In this document: positions 15,336 to 22,233 of the stretch, piece by piece
Layout of the letters: the number at the start of each line of letters is the position of its first letter
Numbering within the stretch: the first letter of the stretch is position 1
From: Rhizobiaceae bacterium
GTDB taxonomy: Bacteria > Pseudomonadota > Alphaproteobacteria > Rhizobiales > Rhizobiaceae
Assembly (NCBI GenBank): GCA_014380965.1
Contig: JACMIV010000008.1
Span: 1 to 22,233 of the forward strand
Length of the DNA stretch: 22,233 bases
Reading direction: 5' to 3'
Translations under genes and position numbers: made by a program
The notes under the pieces: model-generated
The model's database searches: none
Seen by the model: the letters and a program-made list of their open reading frames with translations, nothing else
What the model was told of the DNA's origin: nothing

Positions 15336-16190
15336 ATGACCCATCCCCTCCTGTCGCCCGGCCACTCCGCCTTCGTCACGGGCGGCGCTGCCGGTATCGG
15401 CCTTGCGCTCGCCAAGCGTTTCGTCGCCGCCGGCATGACGGTCTGCATCGTCGACAAGGACGAAGAGGCGCTGAAGGAGGCGGCCGGCGTTCTGACGGAC
15501 CTGGCCGGCGATCGCCCCGATCCCGTCCTGGCAGTTGCTATCGACGTCTCGAACCGGGAGGCGATGGAGGCGCTGGCCGACATGATCTTCGGCCGCTGGG
15601 AAACGGTGAACGTCCTCGTCAACAATGCCGGCATCCAGCCCGGCAGTGGCATTCTCGGGCCGAAGGAAGCCTGGGACGCGGTCCTGTCGGTCAATCTCGG
15701 CGGCGTGATCAACGGCGTCCAGACCTTCGTGCCGCGGATGGTGGCGAAGGGCGCGCCGGGTCTCGTCGTCAACACCGGTTCGAAGCAAGGCATCACGACG
15801 CCGCCGGGCGATCCCGCCTACAACGTCGCCAAGGCCGGCGTGAAGGTGTTGACCGAAGCCCTCGAGCACGAGTTCCGCAACATGGAAGGCGCGCGCCTGT
15901 CCGCCCATCTCCTCGTCCCCGGCTTCGTCTTCACCGGGCTTACCGCCAAGGGCCGCACGGAAAAGCCGGACGGTGCCTGGACGTCCGAGCAGACCGCGGA
16001 CTTCGCGCTGGAGCGCATCGCCGCAGGCGACTTCTACATCCTGTGCCCGGACGGCGAGGTGACCCGCGAGATGGACGCAAAGCGCATCCTCTGGGCCGCC
16101 GGCGACATCGCCGAAAACCGCCCGCCGCTCTCGCGCTGGCATCCGGACTATGCGGAGCGGTTCAAGGAATGGGCTAGCAGGCCGGGCTGA
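15336..16190 (+). CDS. SDR-family oxidoreductase of unknown substrate
   Basis: A 284-residue classical short-chain dehydrogenase. The cofactor motif TGGAAGIG is at residues 15-22, a conserved aspartate precedes the NNAGIQPG block, and the catalytic tyrosine and lysine are in YNVAK. It has a C-terminal extension (about 50 residues beyond the usual core) with ILWAAGDIAENRPPLSRWHPDY. An acidic residue after the second strand (IVDKDEE) suggests NAD rather than NADP; this is inference. The start at 15336 is the first ATG directly before the first beta strand, although only a weak AAGG is upstream. Frames starting further upstream run into the palindromic repeat. The sequence gives no substrate, and the cobalamin neighbours are on the other strand. 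Confidence 0.85.
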   Translation: MTHPLLSPGHSAFVTGGAAGIGLALAKRFVAAGMTVCIVDKDEEALKEAAGVLTDLAGDRPDPVLAVAIDVSNREAMEALADMIFGRWETVNVLVNNAGIQPGSGILGPKEAWDAVLSVNLGGVINGVQTFVPRMVAKGAPGLVVNTGSKQGITTPPGDPAYNVAKAGVKVLTEALEHEFRNMEGARLSAHLLVPGFVFTGLTAKGRTEKPDGAWTSEQTADFALERIAAGDFYILCPDGEVTREMDAKRILWAAGDIAENRPPLSRWHPDYAERFKEWASRPG

Positions 16191-16231
16191 GCGTCAGGCC
16201 CGCGGCTCGAATTTCGGGGTGCCGCGCCCTC

Positions 16232-16360
16232 ATCCTCATGCTGAGCGTGTCGAATCACGAGGGTGAGGATCCAGTCGCCCGCGTCGACGATCGAGCGCCC
16301 TGTCTGGCGTCATTCAAAGTGGTGCCGACGTCCCCGTGCTTCGACACGCTCAGCATGAGG
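16232..16360. repeat. Palindrome between convergent genes (second repeat family)
   Basis: A perfect 21-base inverted repeat: the left arm at 16234-16254 starts CCTCATGCTGAGCG and the right arm at 16340-16360 ends GCTCAGCATGAGG. Pairing continues imperfectly inward (TCACGAGG against CCCCGTGC). An overlapping smaller stem (ATCCTCA at 16232, TGAGGAT at 16264-16270) is also present. The right arm ends 6 bases beyond the cobQ stop, and the left arm is 43 bases after the SDR stop, so it could act as a two-way transcript end. Its sequence is unrelated to the C-rich palindromes near cbtB and in cobN. Confidence 0.85.
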
Positions 16361-16366
16361 ACGTGC

Positions 16367-17854
16367 TCAGCTTGGGGGCGTCGCGATCTCCATCAGACGT
16401 TGGACGTCCAACACTCTTTCCAATTCCGCCGCGATCTCGTCCAGCGCCGTCTCGATCTCCTGCCGGTGATTGCGCGCCGCGACCGCAAGGCCGAGATCCG
16501 AAAGGAAGCGCCTTCGCCAGAGGTCCGAGCCGAACAGCCCGTGCAGATAGGTTCCGACGAGGCGTCCATCCGGGCTCGTCGCCCCGTCCGGGTTCTCGCC
16601 GACCCAGGCCACCGGCCTTGCGCAATCGGGGCCAGAGGTTTGCCCGAGATGGATCTCGTAGCCCTCGATCGGCTCTCCCGCGGGCGTGACCGCCCTCACC
16701 TCGCGCACCGTCTTCTCCCGCGCCATCACCGTCTCGACGTCGAGGAGGCCGAGCCCTTCGGCCTCCTGCACACCGCCTTCTAACCCCTCTGGATCGCGCA
16801 CCCGCCGCCCGAGCATCTGGTAGCCGCCGCAAAGGCCCATCACACGCCCCCCCCGCGCGACATGGGCGGCAAGGTCCGCGTCCCAGCCATTGGCGCGGAA
16901 GGCGAGGAGGTCGGCGATGGTCGATTTCGAGCCGGGGATGAGGACGAGCGCGGCATCTTCCGGCAGAGGGTCGCCGTCCCGCACGAAGACGATGTCGACG
17001 CCGGGCTCGGCGGCGAGCGGATCGAGATCGTCGAAATTCGCGATCCGCCCGAGGACGGGGACCGCGATCGTGAGGCCTCCGCCGCCCTTTCGCGACAGCC
17101 GCTCCAGCGCGACGGAATCCTCGGCTGGCAGGCGTGCGGCAGATTTGAGGTAAGGCACGACGCCGAGCGAGGGCCAGCCGGTATAGGCGGTGATGCTCGA
17201 CAGCCCCTCGTCGAACAAGGAGACGTCGCCGCGGAACTTGTTGATGAGGAAGCCGCGGATCATCGCGCGGTCGGCCTCCGGCAGGATCGCGTGCGTGCCG
17301 ACCAGCGAGGCGATGACGCCGCCGCGGTCGATGTCGCCGACGAGGATCACTGGAACGTCCGCGGCAGTGGCGAAGCCCATATTGGCGATGTCGCCGGGCC
17401 GAAGGTTGATCTCGGCCGGCGAGCCCGCCCCCTCGACGATGACGAGGTCGGCGCCCTCCGAGACGCATACGAAGCTTTCGATGACGCGCGCCAGGAGTTG
17501 CGGCTTCAGGCGCTGATAGTCGCGGCCCTTCGCCTCGCCGAAGACGCGGCCCTGGACGACGATCTGGCTTCCCGTCTCCGATTGCGGCTTGAGGAGCACT
17601 GGATTCATGTGGACGGTCGGCGGGGCGCCGCAGGCGAGCGCCTGGAGCCATTGCGCGCGGCCGATCTCGCCCATCTCAGCGCTGCCCGGAATGGCGGCGA
17701 CGGCGGCATTGTTCGACATGTTCTGCGGCTTGAACGGTCGCACTTTCAGCCCTCGCCGCGTGAAGAGCCGGCAGAGGCCGGCGACGAGGACTGTCTTGCC
17801 GACATCCGAGCCGGTGCCCTGGAGCATGATGGCGGGCGTCTTGCGGGAGCTCAT
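16367..17854 (-). CDS. cobQ: Cobyric acid synthase
   Basis: A 495-residue glutamine-dependent amidotransferase that amidates four carboxyl groups of adenosylcobyrinic acid a,c-diamide to give adenosylcobyric acid. The N-terminal ATP-binding GTGSDVGKT is at residues 13-21, followed by [10 protein letters not shown] and [14 protein letters not shown]. The C-terminal class I glutaminase domain has its nucleophile C342 in [10 protein letters not shown] and the histidine H438 in GTYLHGLF. Length is normal. It follows the TSUP permease gene by 6 bases on the same strand. No cobalamin riboswitch is visible upstream of this pair, unlike the cbt-cob operon. Confidence 0.96.
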   Translation of the reverse strand: MSSRKTPAIMLQGTGSDVGKTVLVAGLCRLFTRRGLKVRPFKPQNMSNNAAVAAIPGSAEMGEIGRAQWLQALACGAPPTVHMNPVLLKPQSETGSQIVVQGRVFGEAKGRDYQRLKPQLLARVIESFVCVSEGADLVIVEGAGSPAEINLRPGDIANMGFATAADVPVILVGDIDRGGVIASLVGTHAILPEADRAMIRGFLINKFRGDVSLFDEGLSSITAYTGWPSLGVVPYLKSAARLPAEDSVALERLSRKGGGGLTIAVPVLGRIANFDDLDPLAAEPGVDIVFVRDGDPLPEDAALVLIPGSKSTIADLLAFRANGWDADLAAHVARGGRVMGLCGGYQMLGRRVRDPEGLEGGVQEAEGLGLLDVETVMAREKTVREVRAVTPAGEPIEGYEIHLGQTSGPDCARPVAWVGENPDGATSPDGRLVGTYLHGLFGSDLWRRRFLSDLGLAVAARNHRQEIETALDEIAAELERVLDVQRLMEIATPPS

Positions 17855-17860
17855 TCCGGG

Positions 17861-18616
17861 TCAGCCGAGAAGCAGCTTGGCGGCGAGCGCGAGACAGACG
17901 GTGACGAGCAGCGGCCGGATGAGCTTGGCGCCGAAGCGCATGGCGAAAGCCGCTCCGATCCGCGCGCCCGCGAACTGTGCCGCCCCCATGGCGAGACCGA
18001 GCGTCCAGAGCACCGAGCCCGACGCTGCGAAGACGACGAACCCGCCCACATTGGAGGCGAAGTTGAGGAGCTTGGTGTGGGCGGTCGCCTTGAGGATGCC
18101 GTAGCCGGCGAGCGTCACGAAGGCGAGCATGAAGAAGGAGCCTGTTCCCGGCCCGAACAGCCCGTCATAGGCGCCGATGAGCGGTACGAGAAAGCCGACG
18201 AAGAAGGCCGGCGAGACCCGCCGCTCGGCGTCGAGATCGGACAGTCCCGGCTTGAAGGCGAAATAGAGCGCGATGGCGATGAGGAGGAAGGGCAGCAGCG
18301 TTTCGAGAACGTCCGTCGGCAGGAAAAGCGCGCCGAGCGCCCCGAGCATTGCCCCCGCGAAGGAGCACAGCGCCGTTGGCGCGAGCTTGCGGAGATCCAC
18401 ATGGCCCTTCGCTGCATAGGCGAGCGAGGCCGAACCCGAGCCGAACAGCGATTGGAGCTTGTTGGTGCCGAGCGCCGAGATCGGATCGACGCCGCCGATC
18501 AGAAGGGCCGGGATCGTCACCAGCCCTCCGCCGCCGGCAATGGCGTCGATGAAGCCGGCAAGGAAGGCTGCAAGGACGAGAAGGGCGAAGGTTTCGGGGG
18601 TCAGTCCGGCGAGCAT
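17861..18616 (-). CDS. TSUP-family (TauE/SafE, DUF81) membrane permease
   Basis: A 251-residue polytopic membrane protein with about seven or eight hydrophobic segments. It carries both half-repeat signatures of the family: AGGGGLVTIPALL near residue 27 and DGLFGPGTGSF in the second half. TSUP proteins export or import small sulfur or organic anions (sulfite, sulfoacetate), and some are annotated near cobalamin genes without proof of a cobalt role. The ATG at 18616 places the first helix directly at the N-terminus. The stop is 6 bases from the cobQ start, so the two genes are almost certainly co-transcribed; what it moves is unknown. Confidence 0.88.
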   Translation of the reverse strand: MLAGLTPETFALLVLAAFLAGFIDAIAGGGGLVTIPALLIGGVDPISALGTNKLQSLFGSGSASLAYAAKGHVDLRKLAPTALCSFAGAMLGALGALFLPTDVLETLLPFLLIAIALYFAFKPGLSDLDAERRVSPAFFVGFLVPLIGAYDGLFGPGTGSFFMLAFVTLAGYGILKATAHTKLLNFASNVGGFVVFAASGSVLWTLGLAMGAAQFAGARIGAAFAMRFGAKLIRPLLVTVCLALAAKLLLG

Positions 18617-18833
18617 GCGGCAGAGTCTCTCGGCGTCTTCGGCAGGATCGACTACCTCAAGCCCTTAGATGCAGCTTGCTACCCCTTCCGATGACGATGG
18701 TTCCGGGCTTCGGTGGTCGGCCGCAATGGTACATGACGTGTCTCACGCGGGAGGCTTACCCTGCCGGCGTCCCATTGGCAAAGTGGTCTCGCCTCGCCGA
18801 GGGGCGTGCTTGCAGATCTATCGAAGGAGGAGC

Positions 18834-19286
18834 ATGGCCATGACCATATGGCGACCAGCCGCGAGCATCAGGGTGAAGGTCATCGGCCTCGTCTGGCGCG
18901 AGGACGCGCTTCTCGCCGCCGAGGTCATGTCGGATGCAGGACGCGTGAGAGGCTTTCGTCCTTTGGGCGGGGCCATCGAATTCGGCGAGACGCGCGAGGC
19001 CGCCTTGTCCCGTGAGTTTCAGGAGGAACTCGGATGCGGCGTCGTGTTGCTCGGTGCGTGGATGACGGTTGAGAACATCTTCCAGCACGAGGGCATGACG
19101 GGTCACGAATTCATCTTCGCCGCCGCGGCACGCCTTGAGAACGAAGCTTTGTACCAGCAAGATGAGATTTGCTTCACCGAATCCGACGGATCGCCATCGA
19201 TCGCACGATGGATCGTGCCGGGACGCCTGCCCCAGGGGATGGAAATCTACCCGACCGGCATCGGTTCGGTGGCCGCCGTGTCATGA
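18834..19286 (+). CDS. NUDIX hydrolase
   Basis: A 150-residue NUDIX protein that would cleave a nucleoside diphosphate linked to another group. The Nudix box is complete: GGAIEFGETREAALSREFQEELG, following Gx5Ex7REUxEExGU, with REFQEEL supplying the metal-binding glutamates. Preceding residues (RVRGFRPLGG) fit the family core. A strong AAGGAGG (18824-18830) precedes two in-frame ATGs; 18834 is 3 bases and 18840 is 9 bases away, so translation may actually begin at 18840 (MTIWRP). It is divergent from the TSUP-cobQ pair; the 217 bases between them hold no motif I recognise. The substrate cannot be deduced. Confidence 0.87.
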   Translation: MAMTIWRPAASIRVKVIGLVWREDALLAAEVMSDAGRVRGFRPLGGAIEFGETREAALSREFQEELGCGVVLLGAWMTVENIFQHEGMTGHEFIFAAAARLENEALYQQDEICFTESDGSPSIARWIVPGRLPQGMEIYPTGIGSVAAVS

Positions 19287-19338
19287 CGCGCTGCCGGAGG
19301 TCGGGTGACTACGGCAACGCTGTGGGGGCAGCGCCGAT

Positions 19339-19367
19339 TTGACCTTCCCCTCGCCATCCTGTTTACG
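19339..19367 (+). promoter_or_regulatory. Candidate promoter for the cbiX unit
   Basis: TTGACC (19339-19344) and TTTACG (19362-19367) are separated by 17 bases. The -35 is good and the -10 is weak. The implied transcript start near 19374 coincides with the beginning of the riboswitch-like leader. Confidence 0.4.
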
Positions 19368-19376
19368 TCTCCAAAC

Positions 19377-19460
19377 CTGACGGTGCCCGGTGATCCGGGC
19401 TGAAAGCGATTCCGGTGCGGCTGACCCAAGCAGGGGGCCAGGACGGAGACTGTCGGAACG
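19377..19460 (+). ncRNA. Cobalamin riboswitch-like leader, apparently incomplete
   Basis: The 5' part of a cobalamin riboswitch is recognisable: TGACGGTGCCCGG with its pairing CCGGGC, then GAAAGCGATTCCGGTGCGG (where GGGAATCCGGTG would be expected), then GACCCAAGCAGGGGGCC at 19423-19439, and ACTGT at 19449-19453. The 17-base block is identical at 16 positions to the one in the genuine riboswitch upstream of cbtB. The B12 box (GCCACTG) and the closing GAGCCAGGAGACCTGCC are not found in the bases up to the cbiX start. It is either a decayed copy or a divergent variant. The following gene is cobalamin-related, which favours a real origin. Confidence 0.5.
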
Positions 19461-19522
19461 GTCCGCTTCGGCTCTTGCCTCAAGCGTCTCCTCCGGCGCT
19501 ACAAGGACGGAGCACGACCGCG

Positions 19523-20752
19523 ATGACGATAGATCACCCGATGCCAGAGACGCCGGTGGCGAAGGTTGCCGCGCGTCCCGCCGTCTCGAACCGGGCCCTG
19601 ATGCTCTGCGGCCACGGCAGCCGGGACGCTGCGGCGATGGACGAATTCGCCGGTCTTGCCGCGAAGATGCGCGCCCGCCTGCCGGATTGGTCGATCGAAT
19701 ACGGCTATCTCGAATTTGCCAAGCCCGTCATCCGCGACGGCCTCGACCGCTTGAAGGCGGGCGGCGCGACGAAGGTTCTGGCTCTCCCCGGCATGCTCTT
19801 TGCCGCCGGCCACGCCAAGAACGACATCCCCTCCGTCCTCAACACCTATGCCGCTTCCAATGGTCTCAGCATCGACTACGGACGCGAGCTCGGCATCGAC
19901 CCGAAGATGATCCGGGCCGCGGGCGAGCGCATCAAGGAGTGCCTCCGCGCTGCCGGCTGGAGGGACGGCGAGCCGCTGCACGACACGATGCTCGTCGTCG
20001 TCGGACGCGGCGCCTCCGACCCCGACGCCAATTCCAACGTTGCGAAAGTCATGCGGATGCTCTGGGAGGGCCTCGGCTTCGGCTGGGGCGAGACGGCCTA
20101 TTCCGGCGTCACCTTCCCGCTGGTCGAACCCGGCCTCGATCACGCCGCCCGGCTCGGCTACGCAAGGATCGTCGTCTTTCCCTACTTTCTCTTCACCGGT
20201 GTCCTCATCCGCCGCATCTACGAGCAGACCGACGCGGTCGCCGCCCGCCACCCCGGCATCACCTTCCTGAAGGCGCCCTATCTCGGCGCCCACGATCTCG
20301 TGGTCGAGACCTTCGTCGATCGGATGCACGAGATCCTCGAAGGCACGAACAACATGAACTGCCAGATGTGCAAGTACCGCGAGCAGGTGCTGGGCTTCGA
20401 GGCGGAGGTGGGTCTTCGCCAGGAAAGCCACCACCACCACGTCGAGGGCGTCGGCTCCTCGCTCGACTGCGACCTCTGCGACAAGACATGCACCGGCGCC
20501 TGCCGCGCGCGGGCGGCGGCCAAGCCCGCCGCAAAGGCAGCCTCGCATGAGCACGACCATGGACACGCTCACGCCCATTCCGATGACCATGATCCCGGCC
20601 ACGCGCATGACCATGACGACCACATACATCACGACCACGCTCACCACGGTCATGATAACGCCCATGGCGCGCATGGTCACGCGCACGACCACCACCACCA
20701 TCCCTATCCCCATGCCGACCACCCGCTGGGGCCGAAATCGATGGCGAAATGA
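19523..20752 (+). CDS. cbiX: Long-form CbiX-type sirohydrochlorin cobaltochelatase with His-rich tail
   Basis: A 409-residue class II chelatase. Both CbiX halves are present: the first has the metal-binding LCGHGSRDAA (H31) and AAGHAKND (H97), the second has VVVGRGASDPDANSN and FPYFLFTGVLI. An MxCxxC motif (MNCQMC, C280 and C283) matches the [4Fe-4S]-binding site described for long CbiX proteins. A further four-cysteine cluster, CDLCDKTCTGAC (C316, C319, C323, C327), follows, and the last 70 residues hold about 27 histidines in HDHGHAH-type runs, a likely cobalt or nickel store. CbiX inserts cobalt into sirohydrochlorin in the anaerobic pathway, which is puzzling beside cobN. GGAG lies about 10 bases before the ATG at 19523. 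The stop overlaps the next start (ATGA). Confidence 0.92.
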   Translation: MTIDHPMPETPVAKVAARPAVSNRALMLCGHGSRDAAAMDEFAGLAAKMRARLPDWSIEYGYLEFAKPVIRDGLDRLKAGGATKVLALPGMLFAAGHAKNDIPSVLNTYAASNGLSIDYGRELGIDPKMIRAAGERIKECLRAAGWRDGEPLHDTMLVVVGRGASDPDANSNVAKVMRMLWEGLGFGWGETAYSGVTFPLVEPGLDHAARLGYARIVVFPYFLFTGVLIRRIYEQTDAVAARHPGITFLKAPYLGAHDLVVETFVDRMHEILEGTNNMNCQMCKYREQVLGFEAEVGLRQESHHHHVEGVGSSLDCDLCDKTCTGACRARAAAKPAAKAASHEHDHGHAHAHSDDHDPGHAHDHDDHIHHDHAHHGHDNAHGAHGHAHDHHHHPYPHADHPLGPKSMAK

Positions 20753-22233
20753 TCAGCCTGTTCGATCGGTATGTCGTCGTCGATTGGTCTGCATCCAATG
20801 TACCGAAAAGGGGCAAAGACTCTATCTGGATCGCTTTTGCTCGGCGTGATGGCGGAACGATCGAGTTGACGAGAACGGAGAATCCGGCGACGCGAACGCT
20901 GGCTATGAAGATGGTCGAGGCATTCCTGATTTCCTCTCGATCAGAAGGGCAGCGCGTTTTCGTCGGATTTGATTTTCCCTTTGGCTATCCGCGAGGGGCA
21001 GCCAAGAGGATCACGGGGCAAGCAGATTGGAAGGCGATTTGGGCGAGGTTAAGTGAGCTTGTAGAGGATCGCGACGATAACTCGTCGAACCGCTTTGAAG
21101 TCGGCGGCACACTTAACGTCGAGGCGTTTTCCGATGCGCCGATGTTTTGGGGTCGCCCGGAAACCCGGAACGTGCCCGGTCTTTCTACTCATCGTCCTTT
21201 GTCGAACGGCGCCAGCCTGCCGGAGTTTCGCTTGGCCGAGCTGCGTGCGAAACCGGCACAGCCGACATGGAAACTGGCATACGCGGGCAGCGTCGGTAGC
21301 CAAGCACTGACGGGGATCGCTCGCCTAGAGCGTCTTCTAGGCAGCGAAGCCTTGAAGGGTCAGATTGCTGTCTGGCCTTTCGATACGAATTTCAACACCA
21401 ATATCACCGCACCGATCATCATCGGCGAGATTTACCCTGCCTTGCTCCCGGTTCAGATCGGAGACAGATCCTGCCTGGACGAAGCGCAAGTGGAAACATT
21501 GGCAGAGGCTTTCGCCTATTCCGATGCCCAAGGCACATTTTGGTCCAAGCTCGGCGCACCTGACGGCCTTTCAGCCGACGAGGCGAATTTCGTGCTTCGA
21601 GAGGAAGGTTGGATCCTTGGAATAGGTCATCGGTTTGAGCCGCTGATGAAGCTGAACTCCCCACTAAAAATGCAGACCCGTCGCATGGATTACATCCGCG
21701 ACCCCGCCGCGATCTACGAGGCGAGCTTTGCTGCGATCCGGGCGGAGGCCGATCTCGGGCGTGTGCCCGAGGAGGCGTGCGCGCTTGCGATTCGGTTGAT
21801 CCATGCCTGCGGGATGGTAGACATCGTCCCCGATCTCGTCGTCTCGCCCGGTGCCGTAGAAGCCGGCCGTGCGGCGCTGGCGGCGGGCGCACCGATTCTC
21901 TGTGATGCTGAAATGGTCGCCCATGGCGTGATCCGACGGGCTCTTCCCAAGGAAAATGCGGTGATCTGCCGGCTGAACGAGGCGGCGGTCGCGCCACTCG
22001 CCGAGCGCCTCGACACGACGCGTTCGGCCGCCCAGGTCGATCTCTGGGACGATCGGCTGGAAGGCGCGGTCGTCGCCATCGGCAACGCGCCGACGGCGTT
22101 GTTCCGGCTGCTGGAGCGACTGGACGACGGCGCACCCCGGCCAGCCTTGATCATCGCCATGCCGGTCGGATTCGTCGGGGCGGTCGAATCCAAGGCCGAA
22201 CTCGTGCGCAACCCGCGCGGCGTTCCCTTCGTC
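20749..22233 (+). CDS. DUF429-like domain fused to precorrin-8X methylmutase (CobH), 3' truncated
   Basis: One uninterrupted frame of 495 codons from the ATG at 20749 (overlapping the cbiX stop as ATGA) to the window edge. Residues 1 to about 305 look DUF429-like with an RNase H-type arrangement of acidic positions: YVVVDWSAS, VFVGFDFPFGYPRG and IGEIYPALLP, ending EEGWILGIG. Residues 313 onward are clearly CobH: MDYIRDPAAIYEASF, the catalytic histidine in IHACGMV (H352), ILCDAEMVAHGV and NAPTALF. About 27 CobH residues lie beyond the window. CobH moves a methyl group from C-11 to C-12 to make hydrogenobyrinic acid. The N-terminal part has lower G+C and many TTA, CTA, ATA, AGA and GTA codons, unlike the CobH part. 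No Shine-Dalgarno sequence precedes the internal ATGs (21646, 21670, 21685). The function of the first domain is unknown. Confidence 0.85.
   Translation, partial: MISLFDRYVVVDWSASNVPKRGKDSIWIAFARRDGGTIELTRTENPATRTLAMKMVEAFLISSRSEGQRVFVGFDFPFGYPRGAAKRITGQADWKAIWARLSELVEDRDDNSSNRFEVGGTLNVEAFSDAPMFWGRPETRNVPGLSTHRPLSNGASLPEFRLAELRAKPAQPTWKLAYAGSVGSQALTGIARLERLLGSEALKGQIAVWPFDTNFNTNITAPIIIGEIYPALLPVQIGDRSCLDEAQVETLAEAFAYSDAQGTFWSKLGAPDGLSADEANFVLREEGWILGIGHRFEPLMKLNSPLKMQTRRMDYIRDPAAIYEASFAAIRAEADLGRVPEEACALAIRLIHACGMVDIVPDLVVSPGAVEAGRAALAAGAPILCDAEMVAHGVIRRALPKENAVICRLNEAAVAPLAERLDTTRSAAQVDLWDDRLEGAVVAIGNAPTALFRLLERLDDGAPRPALIIAMPVGFVGAVESKAELVRNPRGVPFV

Noticed and set aside
15191..16177. 328-codon + frame overlapping the SDR gene
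   Set aside because: Arg/Pro-rich shadow in another frame; the SDR motifs are in the frame starting at 15336.
18617..18833. A cobalamin riboswitch in front of the TSUP-cobQ pair
   Set aside because: Neither strand shows the B12 box, the ACTGT core or the closing sequence.
19499..20722. 407-codon open frame on - opposite cbiX
   Set aside because: Its Val/Met-rich start is the reverse complement of the His-rich tail of cbiX; it matches nothing else.
21049..22211. Several minus-strand frames opposite the DUF429-CobH gene
   Set aside because: They are short, overlap one another and show no family features, whereas the + frame is open throughout with clear CobH motifs.
21646..22233. CobH as a separate gene starting at 21646, 21670 or 21685
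   Set aside because: No stop codon ends the first domain and none of these ATGs has a Shine-Dalgarno sequence; one fused protein is simpler, though internal initiation is not excluded.

Overview
The window is G+C-rich, gene-dense DNA. Its gene content, GC-rich palindromic repeats, CbtA/CbtB cobalt-uptake pair and aerobic (CobN-type) cobalamin genes point to an alphaproteobacterium of the Hyphomicrobiales (Rhizobiales). The family is a guess from style (perhaps Aurantimonadaceae or a relative). No rRNA, tRNA, CRISPR array, phage or transposase gene was seen.

Left part (1-7049): the C-terminal signalling half of a chemotaxis receptor with its terminator, a 3-hydroxybutyrate dehydrogenase-like SDR, a 45-residue DUF3096 membrane protein, and a type II NADH dehydrogenase, all on +. 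Convergent to these, on the minus strand, is a three-subunit molybdenum aldehyde oxidoreductase resembling PaoABC, with ATGA overlaps between its genes.

Middle (7150-14888, minus strand): a compact cobalt/cobalamin operon. It reads TTGACA promoter, cobalamin riboswitch, cbtB (a 59-residue gene easily missed), cbtA, cobU/cobP, cobW, cobN, cobO. It covers cobalt entry, a metal chaperone GTPase, cobalt insertion, corrin adenosylation and nucleotide-loop activation. cobN is about 57 residues longer than expected, and two visible insertions account for this: an in-frame palindromic repeat and a 39-nt duplication. A second copy of the palindrome lies just upstream of the operon at 14992-15170.

Right part (15336-22233): an SDR (+) converges on a TSUP permease-cobQ pair (-), with a strong palindrome between them. 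Then come a NUDIX hydrolase and a second cobalamin unit on +: a riboswitch-like leader, a long CbiX chelatase with a His-rich tail, and, overlapping it by ATGA, an open frame running off the window. That frame fuses an N-terminal DUF429-like domain of about 305 residues to precorrin-8X methylmutase (CobH). The leader shares 16 of 17 bases with the genuine riboswitch but lacks the B12 box. The domain fusion, the translated palindrome in cobN and the degenerate leader are the most unusual points.
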